From positions 20,519,206 through 20,583,205 of the forward strand of contig OZ038459.1 in NCBI GenBank assembly GCA_964036195.1: a stretch of 64,000 nucleotides of DNA. Direction: 5' to 3'. The notes below the pieces were generated by a model, which was not told where the DNA came from, searched no databases, and saw only the letters and a program-made list of their open reading frames with translations. The number at the start of each line of letters is the position of its first letter. Within the stretch, counting starts at the first letter, position 1. A program made the translations under genes and the position numbers. Positions 54,901 to 61,975 of this stretch are shown piece after piece. The DNA is from Sphaerolaimus hirsutus (lineage: Eukaryota > Nematoda > Chromadorea > Monhysterida > Sphaerolaimidae).

Positions 54901-57343
54901 GCGGTTCTAATTGTTTGGGCGGCTCGGTGCATTCCTAAATGGATGTGATTGAGTCCGCCGCTGCTGCCGCGGATGCCATTTCAATGTTTTTCTAATGTTT
55001 GTTATTTCATTACATGAGACATTTTCAGACCCACCGCATAGCAATTATCACTTTATTTAGCACTCTGAATTTAAAACTGCGTTTTGTCACCTTGAATTCC
55101 CTGAAAAATTCGAAAACTATTTTCGAATTTTTGAATTTTCGAATTTTCGAATTTTTTTAAAAATAAATCGATTTTTAAGTGTTTTTTCCAGGGGTGAAAT
55201 AAAAATTCGAAAATTGTGAAAAAATTCAAAAATTCGAAAATATTTTCGAATTTTCAAATTTTTTTTTGCCATCGTTAGGTATGCGCCAATGACTGAATTA
55301 CTATGGTGTTGCACTGGCCTAGAATAGTGAAAGCGTTGTAATGCCATTGTCATTATTTGCAATGAAATAAACAGGAATACTCCACATGGAAACACCACGA
55401 TAGAAAAGAAGTGTGCTTTATAATAGGTGCTGTAGGATGATCTACTACCTGAATTAGTGCTGTTTCTCCACTGGCACTAGGGTGTCAACTTTCCATTTTC
55501 CGTTTTCCGTTTCCGCTTTCCGCGGGCAAATTTTTTTCCGTTTCCATTTTCTGGCTGCTAAATTTTTTTCCGTTTCCATTTTTCCGGCCCATTTTCCGTT
55601 TTCCAGCTAAATTTTCAGTTTTTCCATCTTTATTCCGTTTTTCGGCTCGATTGTCTGTTTTGCCAACTTTTTTTTCATTTTCCAGCTCAATTTTCTGTTT
55701 TCTGTTTCAGCCAAACTGGTAAACATGCATGCAGGTTCTCAATTATGTGAATTTTTCTATTTCTAGCAAGATTTCTGCAAATTTTTTTATTTCTGGATAA
55801 ATTTCTGCAATATTTTCCGTTTCCGTTTCCGTTTTCCGGCCTTTCATTTTTCCGTTTTCTGGCAAGTGCAAATTTTTTTCCGTTTCCGTTTTCTGGCAAG
55901 CGCAAAAATTTTTCCGTTTCTGTTTTCAGCCAAAAAGTTTTTGTTGACACACCCTAACTGGCACCAACTTTCCACCATTTGATGTGACAATGCACCAGAC
56001 TAAGTGCCTGGGGTGCCATGAGAAAGGAGAACGCCAATGGCTTTATGGCACACGTCACACTGCACCTTGGCACCTTCAAATGGTCAAATACCAATGTGAT
56101 TCTATCAGTAGACACAACTAACGATCTGGAAGTGGTACACTCTTGTTGTAGACGAAATATTTCTCTTTGTCAAAAGGCGTTACCAATGCGATGCGGTAGG
56201 AACCCTGCAATAATTTATGATTGAATATAAATTTCTTGAGAATGCCCCCTGAAATTTTATCATGGGGGTAAATGCAAGAGTGTAAAAATTGGTAGATTTT
56301 TGGTCATTCGATATTGCGTAAAAATTCTTCAGAGTGGCATTTTCAAGGCAATGTTCTTTATGCACTTCTGAATTTTTAACCCTGCTCTAGATGCACTGTA
56401 AACAGAGTTTCGGGAGAGTACCATTTTGGTGCTTAACTTTGGCAGATGGCATAAAACACGCAAAATGTTGCATGTTCCACACCGTAGAGAGTTGCTGAAG
56501 CCCCCCCCCCCCCGTTTGTGTATGGTGGGGGTGGTGTTAAACCTATATACCCCTTAAGTATCAGGTTCATATCTCACACAGCTGGAGATATGTCTCTTGT
56601 AAAAATAGAAAAAATTTATGCTGAACTTGATGTGGAAGCAGTTTAGGTATACCTACAATTGGAGGTAATATGGCATATTTATCAAAGATAATTCAGCTCA
56701 CAGTTAGGCCAGCCTGCCTGAGCTGGTCAACTTTTTGCTCATATGGCGGTTGGAACCAAGCCAACTTGGCGCTGGGCCAGAGGAGTTGGCACTTGTCCCA
56801 GGCCTGTGTCCAGTTGAGCTGGTTGTCTGCGGTGCTGAAATAGCATTGCTTGTCCACCAGCGCGCTGCCGGACACCCCCGACTCTGCTGCCTTCGCTGTG
56901 CACTGCCCTCCGAACACTGACCGCACCGCATCTGATCAGTGGTATAATCATGATTAGAGATGTAAATAGCACCAGGACGTTGGACATTTGGTTCCTGGCG
57001 CAATGCACAAATAACGCGAAGCGCCAAAAGCACCATGGCAATTTTCATGGGCATCGCACCAAGCGCCAATGGCGCCACAGCAGGATAGCGCCAAGCGCGA
57101 AAGACGCCATGGAGCATTTGCTATGGCGCTAGCGCCAGGCACCATTGTGGAAAATAAAATTTTCAATGATAAATATAGTATTATGACAGAAATCATCACA
57201 GTTTAGAACTTTAAATACAAGAAAAGTTTATGCAAATTTACAACAAAATCTTCACCTGAAATCTTGCCATTGTGAACCAGTGGCTGTTGCACTGCGCCAT
57301 GGGCGCTGATCACAAGCGCCAAAAGCAGCACTGCTGAGTTCAT
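27802..57343 (-). CDS. Eleven-exon gene: secreted CTLD-CTLD-PAN-PAN protein
   Basis: Whole-gene entry; exons are listed separately. Joining eleven exons gives 1542 nt, 513 codons plus stop, with splice phase consistent at every junction. Order: signal peptide (about 1-18), first C-type-lectin-like domain (about 45-135), second (about 150-297, ending ICEY), PAN/Apple 1 (about 315-385), PAN/Apple 2 (about 455-500), stop. CTLDs are extracellular ligand-binding folds and PAN/Apple domains bind proteins or sugars, so a secreted recognition or matrix protein is inferred; no transmembrane segment is seen. The introns hold nearly all the transposons between 28 and 57 kb. The exon structure is my own reconstruction, without transcript support. 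One intron needs a GC-AG splice. Ortholog unknown. Confidence 0.75.
28302..29690. repeat. ATATCGAATATCG array element (ends uncertain)
   Basis: Both ends carry TATCGAATATCG arrays in inverse orientation, starting near TAGGGTTCAAACGATGT. No target duplication could be fixed. Confidence 0.5.
28799..29457. mobile_element. hAT-like MITE of AAAAAACG motifs
   Basis: TAGGGTTGGCCGATG ... TTTTTTCCAACCCTA flanked by exact CTTGCACC duplications (28791-28798, 29458-29465). Confidence 0.85.
30022..30563. mobile_element. hAT-like MITE, CAGAGTTG family
   Basis: CATAGTTGTTAAAACGTATTTACG ends are followed inside by TTTACTC and GTACTC motifs, ending TTAACAAATCTG. Flanks CCTTTTAC and CCTTTTAA (7 of 8). Confidence 0.7.
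30645..32990. repeat. Region bounded by GACCCTGTAAA inverted repeats
   Basis: GTGCCACTCCCAGACCCTGT on the left and the inverse of GGGCCAGTCCGAGACCCTGT on the right, each with TGTCATGTAAA arrays. May be one 2.3-kb element; no target duplication found. 31.0-32.8 kb contains some GC-rich patches but no exon I can support. Confidence 0.4.
32999..33143 (-). CDS. Exon 10: first half of PAN 2
   Basis: Acceptor AATTGCAG and a strong donor AA|GTGAGC. GC-rich coding with a Pro/Gly-rich stretch, ending GRECAWHCLK, the two-Cys helix that opens a PAN domain as in exon 7. A GACCCTGTAAA-type repeat begins about eight bases after the splice point. Confidence 0.65.
33258..33341 (-). CDS. Exon 9: linker between PAN domains
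   Basis: Short 84-nt exon, acceptor CATATGCAG, donor GTTGGG. Encodes VTGLLDTNTGEISKVSPEEL, not a domain I recognise. Supported by phase agreement on both sides and clean splice sites. Confidence 0.5.
33345..33909. other. Intron sequence, repeat fragments only
   Basis: Includes a TACCTCTAATATAAGG-type TA element fragment at 33.77-33.87 kb ending AGAGGTAATACGG-TA. No coding exon seen. Confidence 0.4.
34368..35979. mobile_element. TTAAGAG-array element
   Basis: Ends GGTGCCGGTTCCGCAAGT and, inverted, GGGGCCAGTTCCGCAAGT; long arrays of TTAAGAGTTGAG on the left and CTTAACTTTTAACTC on the right. Interrupted by 34868-35792. Confidence 0.75.
34868..35792. mobile_element. hAT-like element of GGCACC arrays (925 bp)
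   Basis: TAGTGAAGTGAAAGGCACC ... GGTGCCTTTACATCACTA flanked by exact CTTTTAAC duplications (34860-34867, 35793-35800). Reverse-oriented relative of 22870-25079 without its nested insertion. Confidence 0.9.
35980..36163. repeat. Palindromic GACCCTGTAAAATG MITE
   Basis: TGTCAATCCCGGACTCTGTA and the inverse form of GGGGGAGTCCCAGACCCTGT bound arms that pair around GGTAAAGATTTGCCACC. Related copies near 60.64-60.81 kb and inside 5.7-6.1 kb. Confidence 0.6.
36446..36653. mobile_element. Right-end fragment of TTCGAA-array family
   Basis: AAATTCAAAA-type array ending GGGTTTGCCATTG, the terminus of the TAACGATGG family, next to the exon 8 donor. No left end found. Confidence 0.45.
36667..36809 (-). 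CDS. Exon 8: second half of PAN 1
   Basis: Acceptor ATCAAACAG. Encodes CRCFSWSGNGWDYCRL, the C-x-C-F-x-W ... C-x-L core of a PAN/Apple domain. Donor GTTGGA. A repeat end (TTTGCCATTG on the plus strand) lies about 14 bases beyond the donor. Confidence 0.65.
36810..37581 (-). other. Intron between exons 7 and 8
   Basis: About 770 bases without recognised transposon ends or further coding. Confidence 0.5.
37582..37761 (-). CDS. Exon 7: end of second CTLD and first half of PAN 1
   Basis: Acceptor CATCATGCAG. The first residues, HQGICEYRE, are the typical last CTLD strand with its terminal Cys, which links this exon to exon 6 across the transposon-filled intron. It then encodes a PAN/Apple start ending SPYDCAQQCLQAG. 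The phase-compatible donor is GC (CAG|GCGGGT); nearby GT donors break the frame. Confidence 0.65.
38002..38333. mobile_element. TA-flanked MITE, CCGTATTTGC variant
   Basis: TA-CCGTATTTGCTTGAATAATC ... TATTCAAGCAAATACGG-TA. The interior repeats GGGGGGATTATTCGAGG. Preceded at 37.77-37.99 kb by a fragment of the GGGTGTCAA family. Confidence 0.8.
38449..38788. mobile_element. hAT-like MITE, CAGGGTTGG family
   Basis: CAGGGTTGTCAAAATCTCAG ... CCAACCCTG flanked by exact CACGTGTG duplications (38441-38448, 38789-38796); body of AATAAAATAAAAATAAAAT. Confidence 0.85.
39017..39782. mobile_element. hAT-like MITE, GCGTAAGCG variant
   Basis: CAGAGTTGCGAAAGCG ... TTTTAACAACTCTG flanked by exact CTACAGTT duplications (39009-39016, 39783-39790). 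Aligns with 33918-36437, but nearly every ACGTTT/AAACGT unit reads ACGCTT/AAGCGT. Confidence 0.9.
39828..40083. mobile_element. Foldback MITE, CACCTTCCCGG termini
   Basis: Arms beginning TAAACACCTTCCCGGTCACG pair almost perfectly over about 120 bases. Terminus resembles the 1.45-kb foldback at 4162-5616. Confidence 0.75.
40722..41027 (+). repeat. 5' LTR, 5'-truncated
   Basis: Matches the last 305 bases or so of the 3' LTR with few changes; ends GCACAACA. The first roughly 140 bases of the LTR are missing. Confidence 0.85.
41198..43410 (+). pseudogene. gag and protease region (frame break)
   Basis: Starts MSEKGQ. The first 208 codons include a Gln-rich stretch; the frame then changes at a run of C (about 41749-41762) into a second frame with GPFKLWLHMI, resembling a gag capsid start, a Cys/His segment CTYW...PHDPSRC that may be a zinc-knuckle remnant, and an aspartic protease with DTGC (about 43054) and LIGRAAI. 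It ends with TAA. The C-run shift could be decay, a programmed shift or an assembly error. Confidence 0.75.
43411..45130 (+). pseudogene. Reverse transcriptase region (stops, insertion, deletion)
   Basis: Continues in the protease frame after TAA at 43408. RT motifs: WAFPLVIVPKG, DYRLCLDFRKLND, YPLPRI, FSTMDASFGYY, MPLGLKNAGASFQRLMD and YIDN where YIDD is usual. Two TGA stops (44137, 44278) stand where Arg codons are likely. A 450-bp MITE lies just after YIDN and the frame resumes when it is removed. After KPEKCFFF the RT thumb and RNase H are missing. Confidence 0.85.
44611..45060. mobile_element. TA-flanked G-rich MITE in RT
   Basis: TA-CCGTATTTCCTCGAAATACC ... GTATTTCGAGGAAATACGG-TA. Nearly identical to 51412-51867 except in G-run lengths. 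Confidence 0.9.
45154..47019 (+). pseudogene. Integrase with long C-terminal extension (one stop)
   Basis: His/Cys zinc-binding region (HAGLLGTHGG ... CHICK), then a DDE core with AADTTP, SDNGPNF and SNGLAERAI; the last D and E are separated by 35 residues. A TGA at 45916 interrupts. Then a chromatin-side GPY/F-like region with GPHEIAGI, followed by about 200 residues of basic/Pro-rich tail of unknown role, ending at 47019. Confidence 0.85.
47016..47606 (+). CDS. Extra coiled-coil ORF downstream of pol
   Basis: Starts MTRSRSELEKF, overlapping the end of the integrase frame by a few bases, about 196 codons. Pro-rich N-terminal half; the C-terminal half is a probable coiled coil with LRTECSDLREQLG and LRATAAQLADVKQL. 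A C-run at about 47261 could shift the frame. No signal peptide or membrane helix, so not a normal envelope protein. A further open stretch (about 47.60-47.94 kb) continues in another frame. GC-rich compared with the host. Confidence 0.5.
   Translation: MTRSRSELEKFAESPKVPHPTHKNAHPARSDSSAAHVHRPTAPAPTEGPKPAEKHGPPPGTWFRLDPSFGNWPQSMLENVSPPPPAARIESAALRKQNRLLRAATERLAVHPAEALPLLCWSLTEECNLRTECSDLREQLGICRKELHAAFRKLEAQKEQLRATAAQLADVKQLADGIVSEWLSTRRQLARAQNRP
47945..48390 (+). other. Retrotransposon 3' non-coding region
   Basis: Begins with a Pro/Lys-rich open remnant, then AT-rich sequence, ending with GGCTGGGGGGGC just before TGTTGCC; this G-rich stretch may be the polypurine tract. Confidence 0.5.
48517..49993. 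mobile_element. hAT-like element of ACTCAAAAAACTC arrays
   Basis: CAACGATGGGTAAGTTC ... CTTTCCATCGTTG flanked by exact CACATATA duplications (48509-48516, 49994-50001). Arrays of GTGTTTTGAGTTTTT at both ends. Relative at 57390-58144. Contains a TA element. Confidence 0.85.
48841..49395. mobile_element. TA-flanked element with GGGTGGCCCACGTCAG ends
   Basis: TA-TAGGGTGGCCCACGTCAG ... CTGACGTGGGCCACCCGG-TA; arms pair over about 80 bases including CGGTTTCAATTGG. Terminus shared with 7151. Followed by G-rich TA-type sequence to about 49597. Confidence 0.7.
50815..51029 (-). CDS. Exon 6: second CTLD, long-loop region
   Basis: Acceptor AAATGCAG, donor GTGATT. Encodes DGWQFALNSTH and PWGGGEPSD, the position of the W-x-G-EPN motif of calcium-dependent lectins. 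Here EPN reads EPS, no WND motif follows, and no Cys is present where the third conserved CTLD Cys is expected. Canonical sugar binding is therefore doubtful. It ends two bases into a codon, completed by exon 7 about 13 kb away. Confidence 0.75.
51183..51304 (-). CDS. Exon 5: second CTLD, central part
   Basis: Acceptor TGCTGCAG and donor GTTAGT. Encodes GYKGHLAWP, a helix (LPDVVAELV) and NNLYWLGAIN, which matches the CTLD WIGL-type strand. Enters phase 1 from exon 4 and leaves phase 0. Confidence 0.75.
51412..51867. mobile_element. TA-flanked G-rich MITE
   Basis: Near-identical sister of 44611-45060, with TA at 51410-51411 and 51868-51869. Lies in the intron between exons 4 and 5. Confidence 0.9.
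51880..52110. repeat. Dispersed GGAAGCGTGCCAA repeat
   Basis: Contains GGAAGCGTGCCAACGAT and, inverted, ATTGGCACGCTTCC, then GTGAGACATAAATAAGTG. The same arrangement occurs at 62800-63005. Confidence 0.7.
52308..53700. mobile_element. hAT-like element of AGCGCC arrays
   Basis: TAGTGATGTAAAAAGCGCC ... GGCGCTTTTACATCACTA flanked by exact GCCCTGAC duplications (52300-52307, 53701-53708). The middle contains TA-type sequence and a palindrome at 52.97-53.09 kb. In a lectin-gene intron. Confidence 0.9.
52970..53090. repeat. Palindrome of about 48-bp arms
   Basis: CACTTGACACTTTTTCAAGTG ... ATATGAGTAAAGTG pairs with its inverse form around AGTTGCGCAATGACATC. Confidence 0.8.
53709..54163. other. Intron sequence, nothing else recognised
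   Basis: Part of the intron between exons 4 and 5; short chance ORFs only. Confidence 0.5.
54164..54295 (-). CDS. Exon 4: linker and start of second CTLD
   Basis: Acceptor ATGTGCAG. Encodes EANCNPNVTG, then SVFHEGSCYVYW and NWHQVADKC, again the Cys-x-Trp-x-helix-Cys start of a CTLD, followed by donor GTAGTC. NVT is a potential N-glycosylation site. Phase 1 in and phase 1 out. Confidence 0.7.
54461..55277. mobile_element. hAT-like element of TTCGAATTTTCGAA arrays
   Basis: TAACGATGGCAAACC ... TTTTTGCCATCGTTA flanked by exact GGTATGCG duplications (54453-54460, 55278-55285). In the intron between exons 3 and 4. Contains a GC-richer open remnant on the minus strand. Confidence 0.9.
54720..54979 (-). 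pseudogene. Coding remnant inside hAT-like element
   Basis: ATG at 54979 starts MASAAAADSITSI, then TAG, then the same frame stays open with Pro/Ser-rich sequence and a basic segment to about 54720. Codon-like composition and higher GC than the array arms suggest the 5' end of an ancient transposase or a captured exon. No family recognised. Confidence 0.35.
55480..55956. mobile_element. hAT-like MITE of TTTTCCGTTTCC arrays
   Basis: TAGGGTGTCAACTTTCC ... TTGTTGACACACCCTA flanked by exact ACTGGCAC duplications (55472-55479, 55957-55964). Reverse-oriented relative of 19056-19535, sharing an internal CATGCATGCAGGTTCTCAAT-like core. Confidence 0.85.
56123..56204 (-). CDS. Exon 3: first CTLD, middle
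   Basis: Short 82-nt exon found by phase and sense rather than by length. Acceptor ATTGCAG is followed by codons for GSYRIALVTPF and YFVYNKSVPLPD, then donor GTTAGT. It enters in phase 0 from exon 2 and leaves one base into a codon, matching exon 4. It supplies the strand expected after the CTLD helices. It has no long ORF of its own, so it is easily missed. Confidence 0.6.
56702..56931 (-). CDS. Exon 2: first CTLD, N-terminal half
   Basis: Starts after acceptor TGATCAG. It encodes a Cys-rich segment with CYF, then NWTQAWDKC, the typical early CTLD helix with its Cys, and LAWF before a helix. It ends at ACT before donor GTGAGC, phase 0. A GGCGCC-like repeat fragment lies just upstream in the intron. 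Confidence 0.75.
56956..57150. mobile_element. Degenerate AGCGCC-array fragment
   Basis: TAGAGATGTAAATAGCACC followed by decayed AAGCGCCAAAAGC units up to about 57150; no clear right end or duplication. Lies in intron 1. Confidence 0.5.
57256..57343 (-). CDS. Exon 1: start codon and signal peptide
   Basis: The chosen ATG begins MNSAVLLLALVISAHGA, a typical signal peptide with likely cleavage near AHG-A. An upstream in-frame ATG would put about 40 residues, derived from a neighbouring repeat, ahead of the hydrophobic core, so I prefer the internal ATG. The exon ends TCAG before GTGAAG, one base into a codon, matching exon 2. Confidence 0.7.
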
Positions 57344-57389
57344 TTTACTACATCTGAAGTTTTTTCTCGGTGTTATCTGAAAACTCACC

Positions 57390-58144
57390 AACGATGACAA
57401 AAACACAGAAATTGAACACAGAAACTCATTGAGTTTCTGTGTTTTTGTTTTACACAGAAACACGGAAACTCAAATTTTTTGAAAAACTCAAAACTCAAAT
57501 GAGTTTTTTATTGGAGAACACGGAAACAAAAAAACACGGAAACACAGAAAAGTTTTTTTGACTTTTTTCATTGGATTTTAGGAATACTCTGCTGTTTTTA
57601 ACTGAACAAAATAAGAAATGTGCACAAGTGCATATCAACAGATAGCACATTTTCTAAATTTACAAGTAACAAAATACAACCTAAGTAACAAAATGGCACC
57701 TGGTGATTATGACAGTGACTGGAATTGTGATTGATTCTGACTGATTGACAAAGACACTTGCACGTGCACCCATTTACAACTCTAATGGGTCAAAAGATGA
57801 GTTCATCAAGTGAAACCAGTGAAGTAAAATGTCATCAAAAATGCCAAATGTTACAACTTTGATTTAAAATTTTGCATGACTTTTTACATTTTTCAGCACA
57901 TCCTACAAATTTGTAATGAGAAAACCACCGTTTTTGCATTGAACCACTGTATTTGGGTACTTGTCTTTTTTTAAAAACTCAAGTTTTTAATGAAAGACTT
58001 GAGGTTTTACATTAAAAAAAACAGTAATAAAAACAGAGTTACTCGAGTTTTTTTTTGTGTGAAAAAACTCAAAACACAGGTCTTCATTTTTGAAAAACTC
58101 AAAACACAGAAAGTGTTTTTTTCTGGAGAACTTACCCATCGTTG
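57390..58144. mobile_element. ACTCAAAAAACTC-array element upstream of the lectin gene
   Basis: CAACGATGACAAAAACAC ... CTTACCCATCGTTG, relative of 48517-49993. No matching duplication seen. Lies about 50 bases upstream of the lectin-gene start codon, so it probably sets the 5' UTR or promoter context. Confidence 0.65.
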
Positions 58145-58667
58145 GTTGCGACTTTCAATATAGTGTGCTTCAATGCCTTCAATATACCATATAACGTGAC
58201 AATTGTGTATTTATCATGAATCCATGTATCTAACAACATCCAGCCTTTTTGTTTTGCTGTTCGAGATCTGTCGAGACAAACGGGGTTTATGCAAGCAAGT
58301 GTACCAGTTAAAAAACTTATAGATCTAAGTAAAAATGTCTACATATCTCCTCGTCTTAAAGAATTCTATAAAAATGAGATTAGCAAAAATATGGCATTTT
58401 GACAAAATATTAAGAATAAAATTTTAAAAAATATTACAAAAAAATATAGGTATTTATTTTTCAATATATACTCATGTATTTTTATCAACATCAATTAGCT
58501 TTCACAACTCTCTGTAACATGATACTTCATGATAACTAACATGATACCCATTTCATAAGTGGTTCTCGTTGTCTCACTCACTCCGGAACAAACAAGGTAA
58601 GCTGACAGGTTAAGAAGAAAGGAACTATCTTACAAGTGTTCTCATGGTTGTGAAGGGAACTGTGGAA
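58145..58667. other. No feature recognised
   Basis: AT-rich sequence upstream of the lectin gene; no exon or terminal repeats. Confidence 0.4.
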
Positions 58668-59782
58668 CATTGTTGTTAATATGTATTTACGTTTACTGAA
58701 AAAATACATACACTGTGAGTACTGTGTAAATGAGATTTACGTTTCCTATGAAAAAAAATACCCATACTCACCTTTACCTACGTGTACTTTAGTACTCGAG
58801 TACAGAAAACGTATTTCGGATTAGCTATCACATCAGCTTTTTCACAGCAAGGGAAAAAGGGAAGAAAGCTAAAAACAAGGGAAGAAAATACCTAATCAAA
58901 ATTGTGTATATAAACAAGCCAAAAGCAGATGAACTAGTGAGCTTGAAAGTGAAAATGGGCAAAAAGATATGAAAAGTAGAGAATTTGGTAGTGAAAATAG
59001 GCAAAAAAATATGAAAATTAGTGATTTGAGTGAAAATTGGGGGAAAATTTCTAAAAATACTGACTTTTACATTATCCTGGGAAAACAAGTCTACTCACGT
59101 TTACTCAAGAGTAAACTCGACGGACATTATAGAAGTCAATGGTCTGAGGAATTTTCGTACAACTGCGTATATTCTTAGTTGGCACACGTCCAAGTTACCG
59201 TTTGCGAGAATGTTACCAAGTATGAAAGACGCAGGATTTCCGTCAACAAAAATTGCTGCGGAATGCGATTAAGCGACCGCAATTGGTCGCTAATGACAGC
59301 CCACACACGAGTTGACACTTGTGTTGACTTAATTGCATTCTGCGGTCATTATCGTTGACGCGAACGGAAATCATGCGTCTTTTACTTCGTTCGTATAAAA
59401 CGCAACAGTAACTTGGACGCAGCGGTAAGTTCATACGTAATTTTTTGAATGAATTTGTCGGGACTGCGACGATAAGATCTTACCTAAGACCTAACAATCC
59501 GACTTTCTATAACGATTTGTCTATCAAATTCACTCGTTCTCGCATAAAAAGTAGGATTGAATCAAATTTATCGTGAACCGAATGGAATCCGTCCATTCAA
59601 GTTCGAATTAAAAAACATTCGTCATTGGTAATGAAGGGCCGAATCGCTGATTCGTTTCATGTCCGCCGAGTTTACAAGTTGTATTTAAAACACGACGTTT
59701 TCTGAGGTCAGGTCCAGGGTGAGTAAAAAATACGTTATGTTTACGTTTACCTTGAAAAGGTTCAGTACTTTTAACAACTCTG
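58668..59782. mobile_element. hAT-like element, CAGAGTTG family
   Basis: CATTGTTGTTAATATG ... TTTTAACAACTCTG flanked by exact CTGTGGAA duplications (58660-58667, 59783-59790). Ends carry ACGTTTAC and GTACTC motifs; the middle has 500 bases of CG-containing unique sequence with no supported ORF. Confidence 0.85.
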
Positions 59783-60356
59783 CTGTGGAACTGTGCTTAC
59801 TCGTTACAAAAGTGATCAATCCATGGCGATTCCATGGCGATTCCATGGAGATGATACAATGACATTTTGTCGCAGTGGTCATGCGCACACTAGTTTTCGG
59901 ACGAAATTTCGAAAACTCATGAGTTTGGACGTGTTTGAGTTTTCCACAATGAGTCAGTTTTTATTTCCGCCAACTGTAGTTGACGCCCATCTCATTGTAG
60001 AAAACTCAAAACTCAAATGCATTCTTAGCTGATTTGTGAGTTTTCAAAATTTTGTGTGAAAACTAGTGTGCGTAGGCACATTGGGACCAGGTGAGACAAA
60101 AACGATGGCTGGAATTGACGCTCGCTCAATATCACGCGGTTTACTTGACTGAATCTTGACCCATCTATATCCATGCGTATTACGTACTGTATATTTCATG
60201 CACATATTTATTTTACGAAAGCAATTTTACGCTGTAATCGAACCTTTAACGGGAACAAAGTTTTATTCGTTATTATAAGAGTTGCAGCTACCGTATTTCC
60301 TCGAAATACCCCCAGGGGGTTTATTTTTTCAGAGTGAAAATTTTGAGGGGGGGGGG

Positions 60357-61602
60357 TAACGATGGCAAAAAAAGATTCGAAAATTCGAAAACATTTTCGA
60401 ATTTTCGAATTTTTCCGGAATTTTCGAATTTTTATTTCACCTCTAGAAAAAACACTTAAAAATCGATTTATTTTTCAAAAAATTCAAAAATTCGAAAATT
60501 CGAAAATTTAAAAATACTTTTCGAATTCAGGCAATTCAAGGCACTCTTAAGTTCAGCGTACTAAATACAACGACAATTGATACGCGGTGCTTATGCAAAA
60601 GCGAAACAAAACAGAAAAAACGTCCAAAAACGTTGAAATGTAAACTGCCGTGTAAAATGTGAAATGTCATGCGAAGTGTCAAAAGTTATGAAAATGCCAT
60701 GGAAAAATGGCAAACATATTTGCCATTTTCCACAGCATTTCCATGACTTCAGACACGTTGCATAACATTTGACATTTCACAGAGCATTTTACAGGTGTCT
60801 GGGACTGCACATAGGAACTGCACATATTTATAAGTAAAAGAGATGTGATCAAAGATATACTCCAGCGACATTACACTTTACAATGAAACCTACCATATCC
60901 CATCTGAATAAAATAACAAAATATAAAATTTTTTCATCATATTAATTAAATTGCTTTGATAAATAGGTATGATGAAAATTTTTTCAGATGGGTCATGGTA
61001 GATTTCATTGTAGGTGTAATGTCACTGGAGTATAAGAGTGGTTTTGAGTATTGGTTTGAGAAGTACCCATATTTCATGCAGTTAGCACTGTATGCACTGA
61101 GTACGCTCAGTGTGCTACACTCGGGCGACATTACACCGTACATTATTCTGGTGGTAACACTCCATCATGACGTCATAACCGCAGTCCGCAGTGAACTTAC
61201 GGCTGACTGAACTGGTTCGGAGTCAGGATGAAATGGAGTGGAGTGGTGAATCAGTTCACAAGTTTTCAGTTGGCTGTCTGCCAGCCAAAGATATAAATCA
61301 TATCTATTTGTAGATTAGCATGTCTGCCGAGTATAGCCACTTCCAAAACAGTCCAAATTCTGTGTTTAAAGCTTCAGATTCAACATTTTTCCAAAAAAAT
61401 TCAAAACCTATTCGAAAAAATTCGAAAAATAGCCAAAAAATTTGAAAATTGCCAAAAAAGATTTGAAAATTCAAAAATTCAAAAATTAAATCCGAAATTC
61501 AAAAATTAATTTCAGGAAAAATTGAAAAATTCGAAAATTCATTTAGGAAAAAACACTTAAAAATTTAAATACTTTTTTTTGGAGGGTTTGTTGCCATCGT
61601 TA
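60357..61602. mobile_element. hAT-like element of TTCGAAAATTCG arrays in a G run
   Basis: TAACGATGGCAAAAAAAG ... TTTGTTGCCATCGTTA, inserted in a run of G, with eight G on both sides as its apparent duplication. Contains a GACCCTGTA-type palindrome (about 60.64-60.81 kb) and 60857-61032. Confidence 0.75.
60857..61032. mobile_element. TA-flanked palindromic MITE
   Basis: TA-TACTCCAGCGACATTACAC ... GTGTAATGTCACTGGAGTA-TA; arms pair over about 65 bases. The same terminus occurs near 7.29 and 62.76 kb. Confidence 0.7.
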
Positions 61603-61975
61603 GGGGGGGGTTAACCGATGGGGGGGGGGGGTTTCGAGGGGGGGGGGGGTTTCGAGGGGGGTGGGGTTATCCTTTCGGCAGAAATTTGTCTGAATTCCCA
61701 GTACTTAATTGTCGTCTGAAACGCACGCAGACGTTGAAAAATGCAACAAAAACTGCCATTTTTATAACTCTATAGACTGTCAATGTATGTATACCATATA
61801 AACACTGTTCTCACGGAACACAGTCATTGTTTTTAAGTATGTTCTGCACTGCCCCGATCACAAACCGCACCTTTTATCATGTACGTTCTGTATACACTAA
61901 ATGGGGGGGGGGTATTTCGAGGGGGGAGTTATAAGTTTATAGTGTCCATTTTGAGGGGGGTATTTCGAGGGGGCC

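Larger units (their letters stand above)
60291..61975. mobile_element. TA-type G-rich element with nested insertion, right end lost
   Basis: TA-CCGTATTTCCTCGAAATACC on the left; GGGGGTATTTCGAGG units continue after the nested element to about 61975, where CGCG-rich sequence replaces the right end. Confidence 0.6.
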
